A DNA stretch of 64,000 nucleotides from an uncultured Chitinophaga sp. (GTDB lineage Bacteria; Bacteroidota; Bacteroidia; Cytophagales; Cyclobacteriaceae), in contig CABHOK010000003.1 of assembly GCA_902168205.1 (NCBI GenBank), positions 2,206,193-2,270,192 on the forward strand, in the 5' to 3' direction. Below the pieces are notes generated by a model. That model did no database searches, was not told the origin of the DNA, and was given only the letters and a program-made list of their open reading frames with translations. The number at the start of each line of letters is the position of its first letter. Position 1 is the stretch's first letter. Below, piece after piece: positions 18,198-26,433 of this stretch. The translations under genes and the position numbers were made by a program.

Positions 18198-18602
18198 TTA
18201 TAAAATATTCACTATATCTTCTGTAATTCGTGCGGGCCGCATCGTCTTTGCGTCCAGCATGCACCACATGGTTTTTGATTCGGCCAACACTTTCTGATCA
18301 GACGCGCGCACCAGTTTTACAAAGCGTTCAAATTTGGCTCCATGACTTTCGCCAACCCACGTTGTGCCAATGATCTGATCGTGGCGAAAGGCGGGTGTAC
18401 GATAGTCAATCTCATGGCGTAGCACCACCCACAGAAATTTAGCTTTTAGTTCGGCAGAGGCAATCGTGTCCCAATGGGCAGCTGCTACTTCCTGTATATA
18501 GCGCACGTACACTACATTGTTTACGTGGCCCAGTTCATCAATGTCTTCGGCCGATACGGTAATCCTGTGTTCGAAGGGTGTTGCCATAGCTATACATTTC
18601 AT
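18198..18602 (-). CDS. acyl-CoA thioesterase, 4HBT hotdog family
   Basis: 134 residues; an alternative start is ATG 18587, five codons in. The hotdog signature is SAEDIDELGHVNNVVYVRY, with the catalytic Asp/Glu and the Asn-Asn pair. VLRHEIDYRTPAFRHDQI follows. The family hydrolyses acyl-CoA thioesters in the cytoplasm, and the closest type is FadM/YbgC-like. It lies 62 bases upstream of the amidohydrolase gene on the same strand. Confidence 0.88.
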   Translation of the reverse strand: MKCIAMATPFEHRITVSAEDIDELGHVNNVVYVRYIQEVAAAHWDTIASAELKAKFLWVVLRHEIDYRTPAFRHDQIIGTTWVGESHGAKFERFVKLVRASDQKVLAESKTMWCMLDAKTMRPARITEDIVNIL

Positions 18603-18603
18603 C

Positions 18604-18638
18604 TAAAAAAAGAAAGCCACCGCCGGAGCAGTGGCCTT
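18604..18638 (-). terminator. rho-independent terminator of the DUF2911 gene
   Basis: On the minus strand GGCCACTGC ... GGTGGC forms a short stem followed by TTTCTTTTTTT. It sits about 30 bases past the stop of the DUF2911 gene. Confidence 0.7.
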
Positions 18639-18666
18639 CGAGAGTAAATATACTCATCGGTCGTTA

Positions 18667-19518
18667 TTACTTCAACGACTTCAGCAGTTCTTCGTTCATC
18701 ATCTGGTAATCGCGGTTATCAGCTTCTTTTGCTTTTGCCAGAGAAGCAGTAGCGGATTCTGTCGCGCCTTTCTTGTCGCCCAGTTCTTTCTGGATTCTTG
18801 CCTTCTGGTATAATACCCAGAACGGACTGTTCATACCTTCAGCAGCTTTGTTAATCCACTCCAGTGCCTGCTTCATATCTTTCTTGTTTTCAAGATAGTA
18901 TACTGCTGCCTGGAAGTAGTTGCTCGGGCTTACTTTGGTATTCTCTTCGATAGACTTCATCACTTTTGCTTCGAAGTCTGTTGTGATGGTAAATTTCACG
19001 GATGTGTTTTCCCACGCCAGTTGTACTTTACCGCTCTTGTTATCATCAGAGAAATCACCAATGTTAATCGTGAAGGTTTCTACTTTTTCGGTGAGCTTGG
19101 TTGGCTTCACTTTGAAGTTAGCAGCATCGTTGGCTTTATCGTACTTGCCGGTGTTACCACCCAACGCTACATCTTTGGATAATACAACAGTCCATTCGTT
19201 GGCATCAGGCCATGTCAGCAACAGGTATTCACCTTTTGGTACAGCAATACCTTCAACCTTTACATCGTCAGAAAAAGAGATTTTGGTTCCGCTGTTGGCA
19301 CCGGTTCTCCAGATTTTGCCGAATGGTACGAGTACAGCAGCTTCGGTTCCGAATATCTTTCTTCCTTTTGCACGCGGACGGAAGTAGTTGATCTTTACGT
19401 CTGTTAGACCTATCGTTGTAGACACTGAACCGGCAGGGCTCGCAGCCGGTGTCACTACCTGTGCATCGGATGAAAGGTGCGCGATAATGACTAAAACAAT
19501 CAGTGATAATTTTTTCAT
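18667..19518 (-). CDS. DUF2911 domain protein with TPR-like C-terminus
   Basis: 283 residues with a signal peptide ending near SSDAQ. The DUF2911 core is recognisable by TTIGLTDVKINYFRPRAKGR, VPFGKIWRTGANSGTKISFS, VPKGEYLLLTWP and EWTVVLSKD. The last 90 residues are helical repeats (AAVYYLENKKDMKQALEWIN) ending in a charged tail. The family is periplasmic, abundant in Bacteroidota and of unknown function. A paralogue with the same layout lies at 36741-37625. Confidence 0.88.
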   Translation of the reverse strand: MKKLSLIVLVIIAHLSSDAQVVTPAASPAGSVSTTIGLTDVKINYFRPRAKGRKIFGTEAAVLVPFGKIWRTGANSGTKISFSDDVKVEGIAVPKGEYLLLTWPDANEWTVVLSKDVALGGNTGKYDKANDAANFKVKPTKLTEKVETFTINIGDFSDDNKSGKVQLAWENTSVKFTITTDFEAKVMKSIEENTKVSPSNYFQAAVYYLENKKDMKQALEWINKAAEGMNSPFWVLYQKARIQKELGDKKGATESATASLAKAKEADNRDYQMMNEELLKSLK

Positions 19519-19620
19519 GGTGGTATATTTTTGGTTGTTTTGAGTTATAGAGGGCCAAAGTTAAACAACGTTTTGAATTGGCATTGTTAAAAAAGAGTTA
19601 ATCGGATCAGTAAAATAAGC

Positions 19621-20211
19621 ATGATACTTCCGGAAAATTTTTACCAGCGGACTGATGTTGTAAAGATTGCCCGCGAACTCCTTGGCAAAGTGCTCGTTAC
19701 AAAAATAGCAGGCGTTGTTACCAGCGGTATAATCGTAGAGACCGAAGCATACTCGTGGAAGGAGCGGGGCTGCCATGCCTATGAAGCACGGAAGACACAA
19801 CGCAACGCCATCATGTTCGAGAAGGGCGGCTATGCCTATGTATACCTGTGTTATGGTATGCACAATCTCTTTAATGTAGTGACGAATAAAAATGGTATAG
19901 CCGAGGCTGTGCTCGTGCGGGCACTGGAGCCGGTACATGGATTAAAAGAGATGGAGATGAGACGAGGCTCGCTAGCTAATCCTTTTCACCTGACCTCTGG
20001 TCCGGGTAAACTAACTAAAGCTTTGGGCATTGACAGAAAGTTGAATGGAAAATTCCTGCTCGACAACGAAGTTTGGATAGAGGATACGGGAAAGAAAATT
20101 TCTGCTGGTAACATCGAGGCCAGCGCCCGCATCGGTATAGATTATGCTGGTGAAGATGCCAGGCTTCCGTGGAGATTTACAATCAAGGGAAGCAAATGGG
20201 TCAGTAAATAA
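19621..20211 (+). CDS. DNA-3-methyladenine glycosylase (AAG/MPG family)
   Basis: 196 residues. FYQRTDVVKIARELLGKVLV is the family's N-terminus, IIVETEAYSW holds the catalytic Glu, and YAYVYLCYGMHNLFNVV and LTSGPGKLTKALGI are the DNA-binding segments. It removes alkylated purines from DNA in base excision repair. Length is normal. It is transcribed divergently from the DUF2911 gene and appears monocistronic. Confidence 0.93.
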   Translation: MILPENFYQRTDVVKIARELLGKVLVTKIAGVVTSGIIVETEAYSWKERGCHAYEARKTQRNAIMFEKGGYAYVYLCYGMHNLFNVVTNKNGIAEAVLVRALEPVHGLKEMEMRRGSLANPFHLTSGPGKLTKALGIDRKLNGKFLLDNEVWIEDTGKKISAGNIEASARIGIDYAGEDARLPWRFTIKGSKWVSK

Positions 20212-20290
20212 AAGTATAGATCGCTTCTTTGTAAGCAAGCCATACTAAAGATTATCACCCGGTTAGCCTCACCAATTAACAGGTAAATAG

Positions 20291-20298
20291 TATATTTG
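20291..20298 (+). promoter_or_regulatory. -7-like element (TATATTTG) for the OmpA-family gene
   Basis: TATATTTG matches TAnnTTTG and lies 21 bases before the OmpA start. No good TTTG is found 19 bases upstream of it, so only half of the Bacteroidota promoter is visible. Confidence 0.45.
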
Positions 20299-20318
20299 AA
20301 GTTTAGTCTTAGTGGAGT

Positions 20319-21914
20319 ATGCGCCTTTTTAGTTCTGTACTGCTTCTGCTTTTAACGTTCATGTCGATCGGCCAACCTATGGTTGCTGATTCAACCGGTA
20401 CCTTTGATCTGCTCAACTCACCGTATGATGAGCTCGACCCGATCATTAGTCCCGATGGACGAACCCTATATGTTACCATTGCCAATCACCCCAACAATGT
20501 AGGAGGCAAGAAAGACCCGGGCGACATCTGGTACTCCGTGCTAAACGAAAACAATCAATGGTCAGCTCCGATCCATGCCGGACCTCATCTGAATAACCGC
20601 GGCTTCAACGGTGTGGCCGGTTTCTCGGATAACGGCAATAACCTCTTCCTGTTAAGTCATTATGATGCAGCCGGTCAGGCGCGCACGCAAGGTATAGCAG
20701 TAGCCAGACGCAGCGGCAGTGATTGGTCTGCTCCCGAGAACATTGCCATTCCTTATTTTCAGAATAAATCCGAGTCACTCAGCGGATATATATTACCCGA
20801 TGAAAGTGCTTTTGTGTTTTCAGCAGAAACGTATGGCACCCGTGGTGTTGAAGATTTATATATAACGCTGAAAGATAGCAACGGTAGGTGGTCGGAGCCG
20901 CGTAACCTGGGCTCGGTGATTAACACGCAGTTCCAGGAACTGTCACCATCGCTGAGCGATGATGGCCGGACACTATATTTCTCAAGCAATGGCCGCAAAG
21001 GATTTGGAAGTTTTGATATATACTCATCATCACGTCTGGATGATACATGGCTGAACTGGTCAGAGCCGAAAAACCTGGGGGCCGACATTAATACCGAAGG
21101 TCGCGATTTATACTATCATGATTATTCTTCGCAGGAGTTCTCGCTTTTTACCAGCACCAAGAACAGCGATGGTTATGGCGATGTGAAAATGCACAAGCGC
21201 AGCGATCAGCCTCCGGCACCAAAAGACACCACCAACGTAGTGGCTGCTGTAAAAACAACCACAACGCCCCCGGTAACAACACCGGCTATTCCGGATAACA
21301 GTGTGCGCATTTATGGTAAAGTATTAAATGCCAAGACGAATGAATTTATACAGGCTAAAATTACCTTTAACGCTCCCACACCGGGCCAGCAACGCAAAGA
21401 CGCAACGGCAGGGGTAGAGGCCGGTTACTCACTGGTAGTGCCTGCGGTTAGCGAGTACGTTGTAAAGATCGAAGCTGCCGGGTATGTAAGTTCATTGGAG
21501 AAGCTCGACATCAAGACCTACGAGATGAAAGAGCTTGAGATGAACTTTAAACTGCAGCCGGTTGAAGTGGGTACGACTGTAAATCTGAAGAACGTTTTAT
21601 TCGAACAAGGCAAGACAAACCTGCTTCCACAATCGTATGATGAGCTGGATATGGTGATTTCTTTCCTCAAATCGAATCCCAATGTGAAGATTGAACTGGC
21701 GGGTCACACCGACAACCGTGGCATACCGGCACAGAATGTTAAGCTTTCGCAAGCCCGGGTTGATAAGGTAAAAGAGTATCTCACCGAAAAAGGAGTTGAT
21801 AAGAAACGCATCTCCGGCAAAGGCTACGGAGGGGCTATGCCGATTGCCAATAACGATAATGAAGAGACCCGACAGCTTAACCGCAGGGTGGAGTTCATCA
21901 TCAAAAAGCTGTAG
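20319..21914 (+). CDS. OmpA family protein with PD40 beta-propeller repeats
   Basis: 531 residues with a signal peptide. Residues 30-290 hold WD40-like PD40 repeats (DELDPIISPDGRTLYVT, QELSPSLSDDGRTLYFSSNG). A Pro/Thr-rich linker follows, then a carboxypeptidase-regulatory-like sandwich (VRIYGKVLNAKTNEFI) near 330-410. The C-terminal OmpA domain has the peptidoglycan-binding motif LAGHTDNRG and LSQARVDKVKEYL. It anchors the outer membrane to the cell wall; this architecture is standard in Bacteroidota. A strong terminator follows. Confidence 0.92.
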   Translation: MRLFSSVLLLLLTFMSIGQPMVADSTGTFDLLNSPYDELDPIISPDGRTLYVTIANHPNNVGGKKDPGDIWYSVLNENNQWSAPIHAGPHLNNRGFNGVAGFSDNGNNLFLLSHYDAAGQARTQGIAVARRSGSDWSAPENIAIPYFQNKSESLSGYILPDESAFVFSAETYGTRGVEDLYITLKDSNGRWSEPRNLGSVINTQFQELSPSLSDDGRTLYFSSNGRKGFGSFDIYSSSRLDDTWLNWSEPKNLGADINTEGRDLYYHDYSSQEFSLFTSTKNSDGYGDVKMHKRSDQPPAPKDTTNVVAAVKTTTTPPVTTPAIPDNSVRIYGKVLNAKTNEFIQAKITFNAPTPGQQRKDATAGVEAGYSLVVPAVSEYVVKIEAAGYVSSLEKLDIKTYEMKELEMNFKLQPVEVGTTVNLKNVLFEQGKTNLLPQSYDELDMVISFLKSNPNVKIELAGHTDNRGIPAQNVKLSQARVDKVKEYLTEKGVDKKRISGKGYGGAMPIANNDNEETRQLNRRVEFIIKKL

Positions 21915-21940
21915 ACTCACTACTTTTTAATTAAAAAAAG

Positions 21941-21977
21941 AAAAAAAGCACTCCTGTATTCGGGGGTGCTTTTTTTG
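21941..21977 (+). terminator. rho-independent terminator of the OmpA-family gene
   Basis: AAAAGCACTCC pairs with GGGGTGCTTTT (wobble at one position) around TGTATTCG, and the right arm continues as a T-run. Confidence 0.85.
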
Positions 21978-22634
21978 TATTTCGTTGTTTTTACAGAAAA
22001 TTTATTGTTTCTTAATGTTGTCGCTTTCAAAAGTGAATCAATTTATTACATGACTCAGGTTGACCACTAATCATTTCAGACTAAAAACATTTCTATTTGA
22101 TTTAATTATTGGATAAGTTAGATATACCGATGGCAGTTAAAACTATTGTGTACTTTTTGCATGCTGGAGATAAGACTATATTTTTATCAACGTTCTGACC
22201 TGGCAACCGTCTTCGCAAGGTTGTTCTATACTGTATACCATTTGATTGAAACGTTTGAATACAAGCTTGTTGCAGATGTAATGTGTACTACATCCAAGGT
22301 ACATTCAACATGTATAGCAGGTAGTATGCACGCGCATGCTATAGTTAGTTCTTACGATCGTAAAATATAGTTCAGTGTACAGGGCTTTGCTGTATTTCAG
22401 GTTGCATACCAACGGTAAGTATACACGTTTTATTTGTTATATGTTTTTTAGATGGGCATCATACTTGTGGATATGTATACCGGGCACAAAATTTTCAGCG
22501 CATGTTGGTATAGTTGGTCGGGAGTCTGTCCGGTAATTGCCCCGATATGGTATAAACATGGAATGCATGGTAAAGTATATGAAGATATATCTTCCACTTT
22601 TTGCAGGACTTCACCCAAACACTAAACTACCCTT
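21978..22634. other. long AT-rich spacer upstream of a two-component cluster
   Basis: About 650 bases without a convincing gene; the small frames here have no recognisable composition. It is rich in TATAC/GTATA words. It probably contains the promoter of the response regulator/kinase pair, but none was identified with confidence. Confidence 0.4.
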
Positions 22635-23057
22635 ATGACTAATATTGTAGAGATTCTGCTGGTAGAAGACAATCCGGATGATGCAGAATTAACCATACGT
22701 GCTTTGAAGAAGCACAACCTGGCCAATAACCTGTTGCATTTACAGGATGGAGAAGAGGCTCTTAACTTTATCTTTTCTCCGCAAACCAGTTCACTCCCCA
22801 AAATCATTCTGTTGGATATAAAGATGCCGAAGGTTGATGGTATCGAAGTACTTCGTAAGATTAAAAGTGACGAAAATCGAAAAATTATACCGGTCGTGGT
22901 ATTAACATCATCCAAAGAAGAACGAGATATAATTGAAACGTATAAATTGGGTGTTAACGCCTACATAGTGAAGCCCGTAGAGTTTGAAAAATTTGTGAGT
23001 GCTGTTTCGGAGATTGGTTTTTTCTGGCTGATACTTAATCAGCCGCCGATCAAGTAA
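22635..23057 (+). CDS. CheY-like response regulator (Rcp1 type)
   Basis: 140 residues, receiver domain only. [20 protein letters not shown] provides the acidic residues, [13 protein letters not shown] the phosphoacceptor Asp near residue 62, VVLTSS the switch Ser, and YIVKPVEF the conserved Lys. The gene is 27 bases upstream of a receiver-histidine kinase, so the pair probably forms one phosphorelay. Confidence 0.92.
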   Translation: MTNIVEILLVEDNPDDAELTIRALKKHNLANNLLHLQDGEEALNFIFSPQTSSLPKIILLDIKMPKVDGIEVLRKIKSDENRKIIPVVVLTSSKEERDIIETYKLGVNAYIVKPVEFEKFVSAVSEIGFFWLILNQPPIK

Positions 23058-23084
23058 CAGCATGAAAAAATGGAGTAGTAGCGT

Positions 23085-24218
23085 ATGGAGAAAAAACTTA
23101 GAATTCTGATGCTCGAAGACCGGGAAGAAGATGCCGGCCTCATCAATCGCACATTAACAAAAGATGGTATTGACTATACCAGCTATAATGTTGATACCCG
23201 CGAGGAGTTTGTAAAAGCATTGGCTGAATATAGTCCTGATATTATTTTATCCGATCATGCTTTGCCCCAGTTCAACTCGCAGGAAGCGTTGAAGATCTGC
23301 AAACAGTCCGGGTTCAAAGGACCATTTATACTAGTTACCGGTACGGTATCAGAAGAGTTTGCTGTAAGTTGCCTGAAGCAGGGAGCTGATGATTATGTAC
23401 TCAAATCAAACCTGGCGCGCCTGCCTTCCGCAATTGACAATGCGTTGAAGCAGCGGCAGATGGAATCGAAACGCAAGAAAGCAGAGTCAGCTTTGCGTAA
23501 ACAGAACAATGAACTTGTCAAGATTAATAAAGAACTCGACAGCTTTGTATATAGTGTATCGCACAACCTGCGTGCTCCGCTCATGTCGGTATTGGGTCTT
23601 GTGCAGTTAGCCAAGATGAACGACAAGAATGATGATCTCATCTATGATATGTATTTCGATAAAATCGAACAGAGCATTCATAAACTGGACAATACGCTAA
23701 AGGAGATACTTGATTACTCACGTAACGCGCGGAGCGAGGTTCGAATCGAGCGGGTAAATCTGAAGCAACTGATTGAAGACATGTTCGACAGGTTATACTA
23801 TATGGAAGGATCGGAGAACATTGAAAAACAGATTACACTGGAAGAGACAGAGCCATTCTATTCCGATTCACAACGACTGAGTGTTATCTGCAATAACCTG
23901 ATATCAAATGCGATCAAGTATCGTTCGCCTATACAGAAGAAACAGTTCATTCACATCCACATTACCGTGGACGCAAAAAGCGCCAAGATACACTTTGAAG
24001 ACAACGGTATAGGTATACCGCAGGACTTACAGACGCGTATATTTGATATGTTCTTCCGCGCTACCGATCGGAGCGAAGGGGCAGGCCTCGGACTATATAT
24101 TGTAAAGGAAGCTGTGGATAAACTTCATGGTACGATTGATGTGAAATCCGAGTTAAGCAAGGGAACTATATTTAACATGGAGATTCCGAACCACGGACCG
24201 CAGGAAGTATCAAAATAA
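23085..24218 (+). CDS. hybrid sensor: receiver domain plus histidine kinase
   Basis: 377 residues. The receiver comes first (IILSDHALPQF with the Asp near residue 54; DYVLKSNL with the Lys), then a coiled-coil linker. The phosphoacceptor site is SVSHNLRAPLMSVLGL near residue 160. The ATPase has the N box NNLISNAIKYRS and G boxes DNGIGIP and GAGLGLYIVKEA. There is no membrane segment, so it is cytosolic and presumably takes its signal through the N-terminal receiver. The upstream gene is a matching single-domain regulator. It ends 8 bases from the convergent LytTR gene. Confidence 0.92.
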   Translation: MEKKLRILMLEDREEDAGLINRTLTKDGIDYTSYNVDTREEFVKALAEYSPDIILSDHALPQFNSQEALKICKQSGFKGPFILVTGTVSEEFAVSCLKQGADDYVLKSNLARLPSAIDNALKQRQMESKRKKAESALRKQNNELVKINKELDSFVYSVSHNLRAPLMSVLGLVQLAKMNDKNDDLIYDMYFDKIEQSIHKLDNTLKEILDYSRNARSEVRIERVNLKQLIEDMFDRLYYMEGSENIEKQITLEETEPFYSDSQRLSVICNNLISNAIKYRSPIQKKQFIHIHITVDAKSAKIHFEDNGIGIPQDLQTRIFDMFFRATDRSEGAGLGLYIVKEAVDKLHGTIDVKSELSKGTIFNMEIPNHGPQEVSK

Positions 24219-24226
24219 CAGGCGCA

Positions 24227-24934
24227 TCAGAATGCATTACGCGCCAGTATTTTCATAACATCATTCTTATAGTTACGCCCGATGGGTACAAAGTGTTTAC
24301 CGATCTCAACATCGGTAGCAGAGTATGCATCGATGCGTTCAACGTTTACAATGAACGAGCGGTGTATGCGCAGAAACAGTTCGCGCGGTAAACTCTCTTC
24401 GAGGTAACTGATTTTTTGCTGCGTAATAATTTCCTTGTCGGCTGTCTTTACCTTCACATAGTCTTTTATACTCTCGATATATAAGATGTCGGCCATGCGG
24501 GTTTTGATCATCTTCTTATCTACCTTAAAGTATACAAAGCTATCGGCAGAAGCTGCATCCGGTTTAGTGGTTGCAGCAGCAGGCGCAGGTTGATGCAATA
24601 CTTTGGCTACTGCTTTGAGAAAACGTTCAAATGGTATAGGCTTTAGTAAGTAGTCTACTACTTCCAGTTCAAAACCATCCAGTGCATAATCACGGAATGC
24701 AGTCGTGAGAATTACCTTCGGAGGATTCTTCAGCGTTCGCAGAAAATCAATACCTGAGAGTTTGGGCATTTGTATATCCAGGAAGATCAGGTCGATTGTA
24801 TTCTGTTGAAGAAAAGCAAAAGCCGACACAGCATTGCGGAATGTACCGGCAATTTCCAACTGATCGATCTTGCTTACATACGATTCCAGGATCTCGATCG
24901 CCAGCGGTTCATCATCAACAATTATACACTTCAT
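24227..24934 (-). CDS. LytTR-family DNA-binding response regulator
   Basis: 235 residues. The receiver is at 1-120 (IIVDDEPLAIEILESYV; DLIFLDIQMPKLSG with the Asp near 54; LLKPIPFERF with the Lys). A short Ala/Pro linker follows. The LytTR DNA-binding domain spans about 137-235 (DILYIESIKDYVKVKTADKE, LFLRIHRSFIVNVERI, IPIGRNYK-like end). It is paired with the LytS-type kinase just upstream on the same strand (81-base gap). Confidence 0.93.
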   Translation of the reverse strand: MKCIIVDDEPLAIEILESYVSKIDQLEIAGTFRNAVSAFAFLQQNTIDLIFLDIQMPKLSGIDFLRTLKNPPKVILTTAFRDYALDGFELEVVDYLLKPIPFERFLKAVAKVLHQPAPAAATTKPDAASADSFVYFKVDKKMIKTRMADILYIESIKDYVKVKTADKEIITQQKISYLEESLPRELFLRIHRSFIVNVERIDAYSATDVEIGKHFVPIGRNYKNDVMKILARNAF

Positions 24935-25015
24935 ATCGTTATACTGTTGGATTCATCTTTTTGAAATATATACATTGCCGGTGTTCTAAACCAGCAGGGA
25001 ACGATAACATTTTTA

Positions 25016-26065
25016 TTATGCTGAAGTGTGCTGAGTGATGGTGAGTACCACCAGGAATGTTTCTTCACCATTCATGATCTTCAGTTCGTATTGCTCCGGG
25101 TATAGCAAGTCCAGTCTGCGCTTTACATTTTGTATGCCGATACCTTCTTTACGCGTGTGCCCGTTGCCATTCGTTTTGTTATTCTCTACTTTGATAAGGA
25201 TAACATGCTCCTGTGCATCAACACTTACCTTTACCCACGACTGCGACAGTTCTTCACTGGCGCCATGCTTGAAACAGTTCTCTACAAAAGGTAATAGTAT
25301 CAGCGGAGCAATGGTGCGGTCGTTCACCTCACCGGTAATGCGTATATCTACATCAAGCTTGTCACCATAACGCATCTTTTCAATATCGATATAGTTGCGG
25401 ATAAATTTTATCTCTTTAGCGAGCGGCACTTCATCGCTGGTGCATTCGTACAGCATATAGTTTATCAGCTCCGAAAGCTTCAGCACCATATCCGGGGCGC
25501 GCTCCGATTTTTTCAACGTAAGCGCGTACAGGTTGTTCAGCGTATTGAATAGAAAATGCGGATGTATCTGCGTTTTTAGAAACTTCAATTCAGCCTGGAG
25601 CTTTTCTTCCTTTAATACCTGTTGCGCCTTTTGATTGGTATACCAGTACTTGAGCAGTTTTATAGCGGTAGCTGTAAAAGTTACAGGATATATCATCACA
25701 AACATCTTTACGATCTTGGGAAAGTAAAAGAATGGATCGGCGAGTGCCTGCGGATAATATATAGGGTAGTAGTAGTTATACGAAAAGTATCGCTGAAGCG
25801 TGCCTGCCAGAAATGACGACCCCAGAAACCAAAGCGCAAATTCTCCATATTTACCCGTTAGCAAAAAGCGCGGCAGCAGGTAGTACAAAGTAAAATAAGT
25901 AAAGATGATGCGTACCGGTAAGTAAAGAAGCTCTTCGAAAAAAGTCTGGCGGTAATTCTCCTGGAAGCTTCCGTATAGCGTAGCGTAAAACACAAGGTGC
26001 GCCACCCAGAACAAAACGTGCTGGAAGATTCTGTTTCGTAAAATGGATGGAATAGCTTGCTTCAC
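25016..26065 (-). CDS. LytS/YehU-type sensor histidine kinase
   Basis: 349 residues. Four membrane helices fill the first 150 residues (HVLFWVAHLVFYATLY, FALWFLGSSFLAGTLQ, FVMIYPVTFTATAIKLL and others). A coiled coil follows, then the His_kinase motif LKTQIHPHFLFNTLNNLYAL (phosphoacceptor His). The ATPase has LPFVENCFKHG and GIGIQNVKRRLDLLYP. It forms a standard two-component pair with the LytTR regulator downstream. The signal is unknown. Confidence 0.93.
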   Translation of the reverse strand: MKQAIPSILRNRIFQHVLFWVAHLVFYATLYGSFQENYRQTFFEELLYLPVRIIFTYFTLYYLLPRFLLTGKYGEFALWFLGSSFLAGTLQRYFSYNYYYPIYYPQALADPFFYFPKIVKMFVMIYPVTFTATAIKLLKYWYTNQKAQQVLKEEKLQAELKFLKTQIHPHFLFNTLNNLYALTLKKSERAPDMVLKLSELINYMLYECTSDEVPLAKEIKFIRNYIDIEKMRYGDKLDVDIRITGEVNDRTIAPLILLPFVENCFKHGASEELSQSWVKVSVDAQEHVILIKVENNKTNGNGHTRKEGIGIQNVKRRLDLLYPEQYELKIMNGEETFLVVLTITQHTSA

Positions 26066-26235
26066 AATCTATGCTGACATGGTTAAGGACGTACGGAACA
26101 AGTAACTGGTAAAGGCAGTTTCTCCCTCTATACAATAGCTTGCAAAGGTAACGGAAATGATCATATCGTGCAGACCATGAGGCATCGATTACGGGTTTGG
26201 ACTCCCTGATAGCATCTTGTGAGGGATGGATGTCG

Positions 26236-26431
26236 CGAACCGTTATCCGTTATTCTTAATCGTTAATCGTGGGTGGCTGCAATTGGTTAATTACAATGAC
26301 GCCACGCGTTACTTTCCAGGATTTAGAAAATCCAGTTGCACAAAGAACCCAGAGAAAAAGACGTCAAGTTGCACAAAGCGATTTTTAGGATGTCGACTAA
26401 CGACTCACCATTAACGGTTAACGGATAACGT
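26236..26431. repeat. imperfect inverted repeat built from GTTATCCGTTA / TAACGGATAAC, with AGTTGCACAAAG direct repeat
   Basis: The left arm begins AACCGTTATCCGTTATTC near 26238. The right arm, about 26400-26430, reads as its reverse complement (AACGGTTAACGGATAACG). Between them AGTTGCACAAAG occurs twice, near 26334 and 26370. It lies between the LytS gene start and the GGT stop and is non-coding. Confidence 0.6.
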
Positions 26432-26433
26432 TT

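Noticed and set aside
18136..18267. 44-codon N-terminal extension of the amidohydrolase
   Set aside because: It precedes a clear signal peptide and overlaps the end of the thioesterase gene.
22146..22370. 74-codon plus-strand frame in the 22 kb spacer
   Set aside because: Composition is not protein-like, with no conserved motif and no sensible start context.
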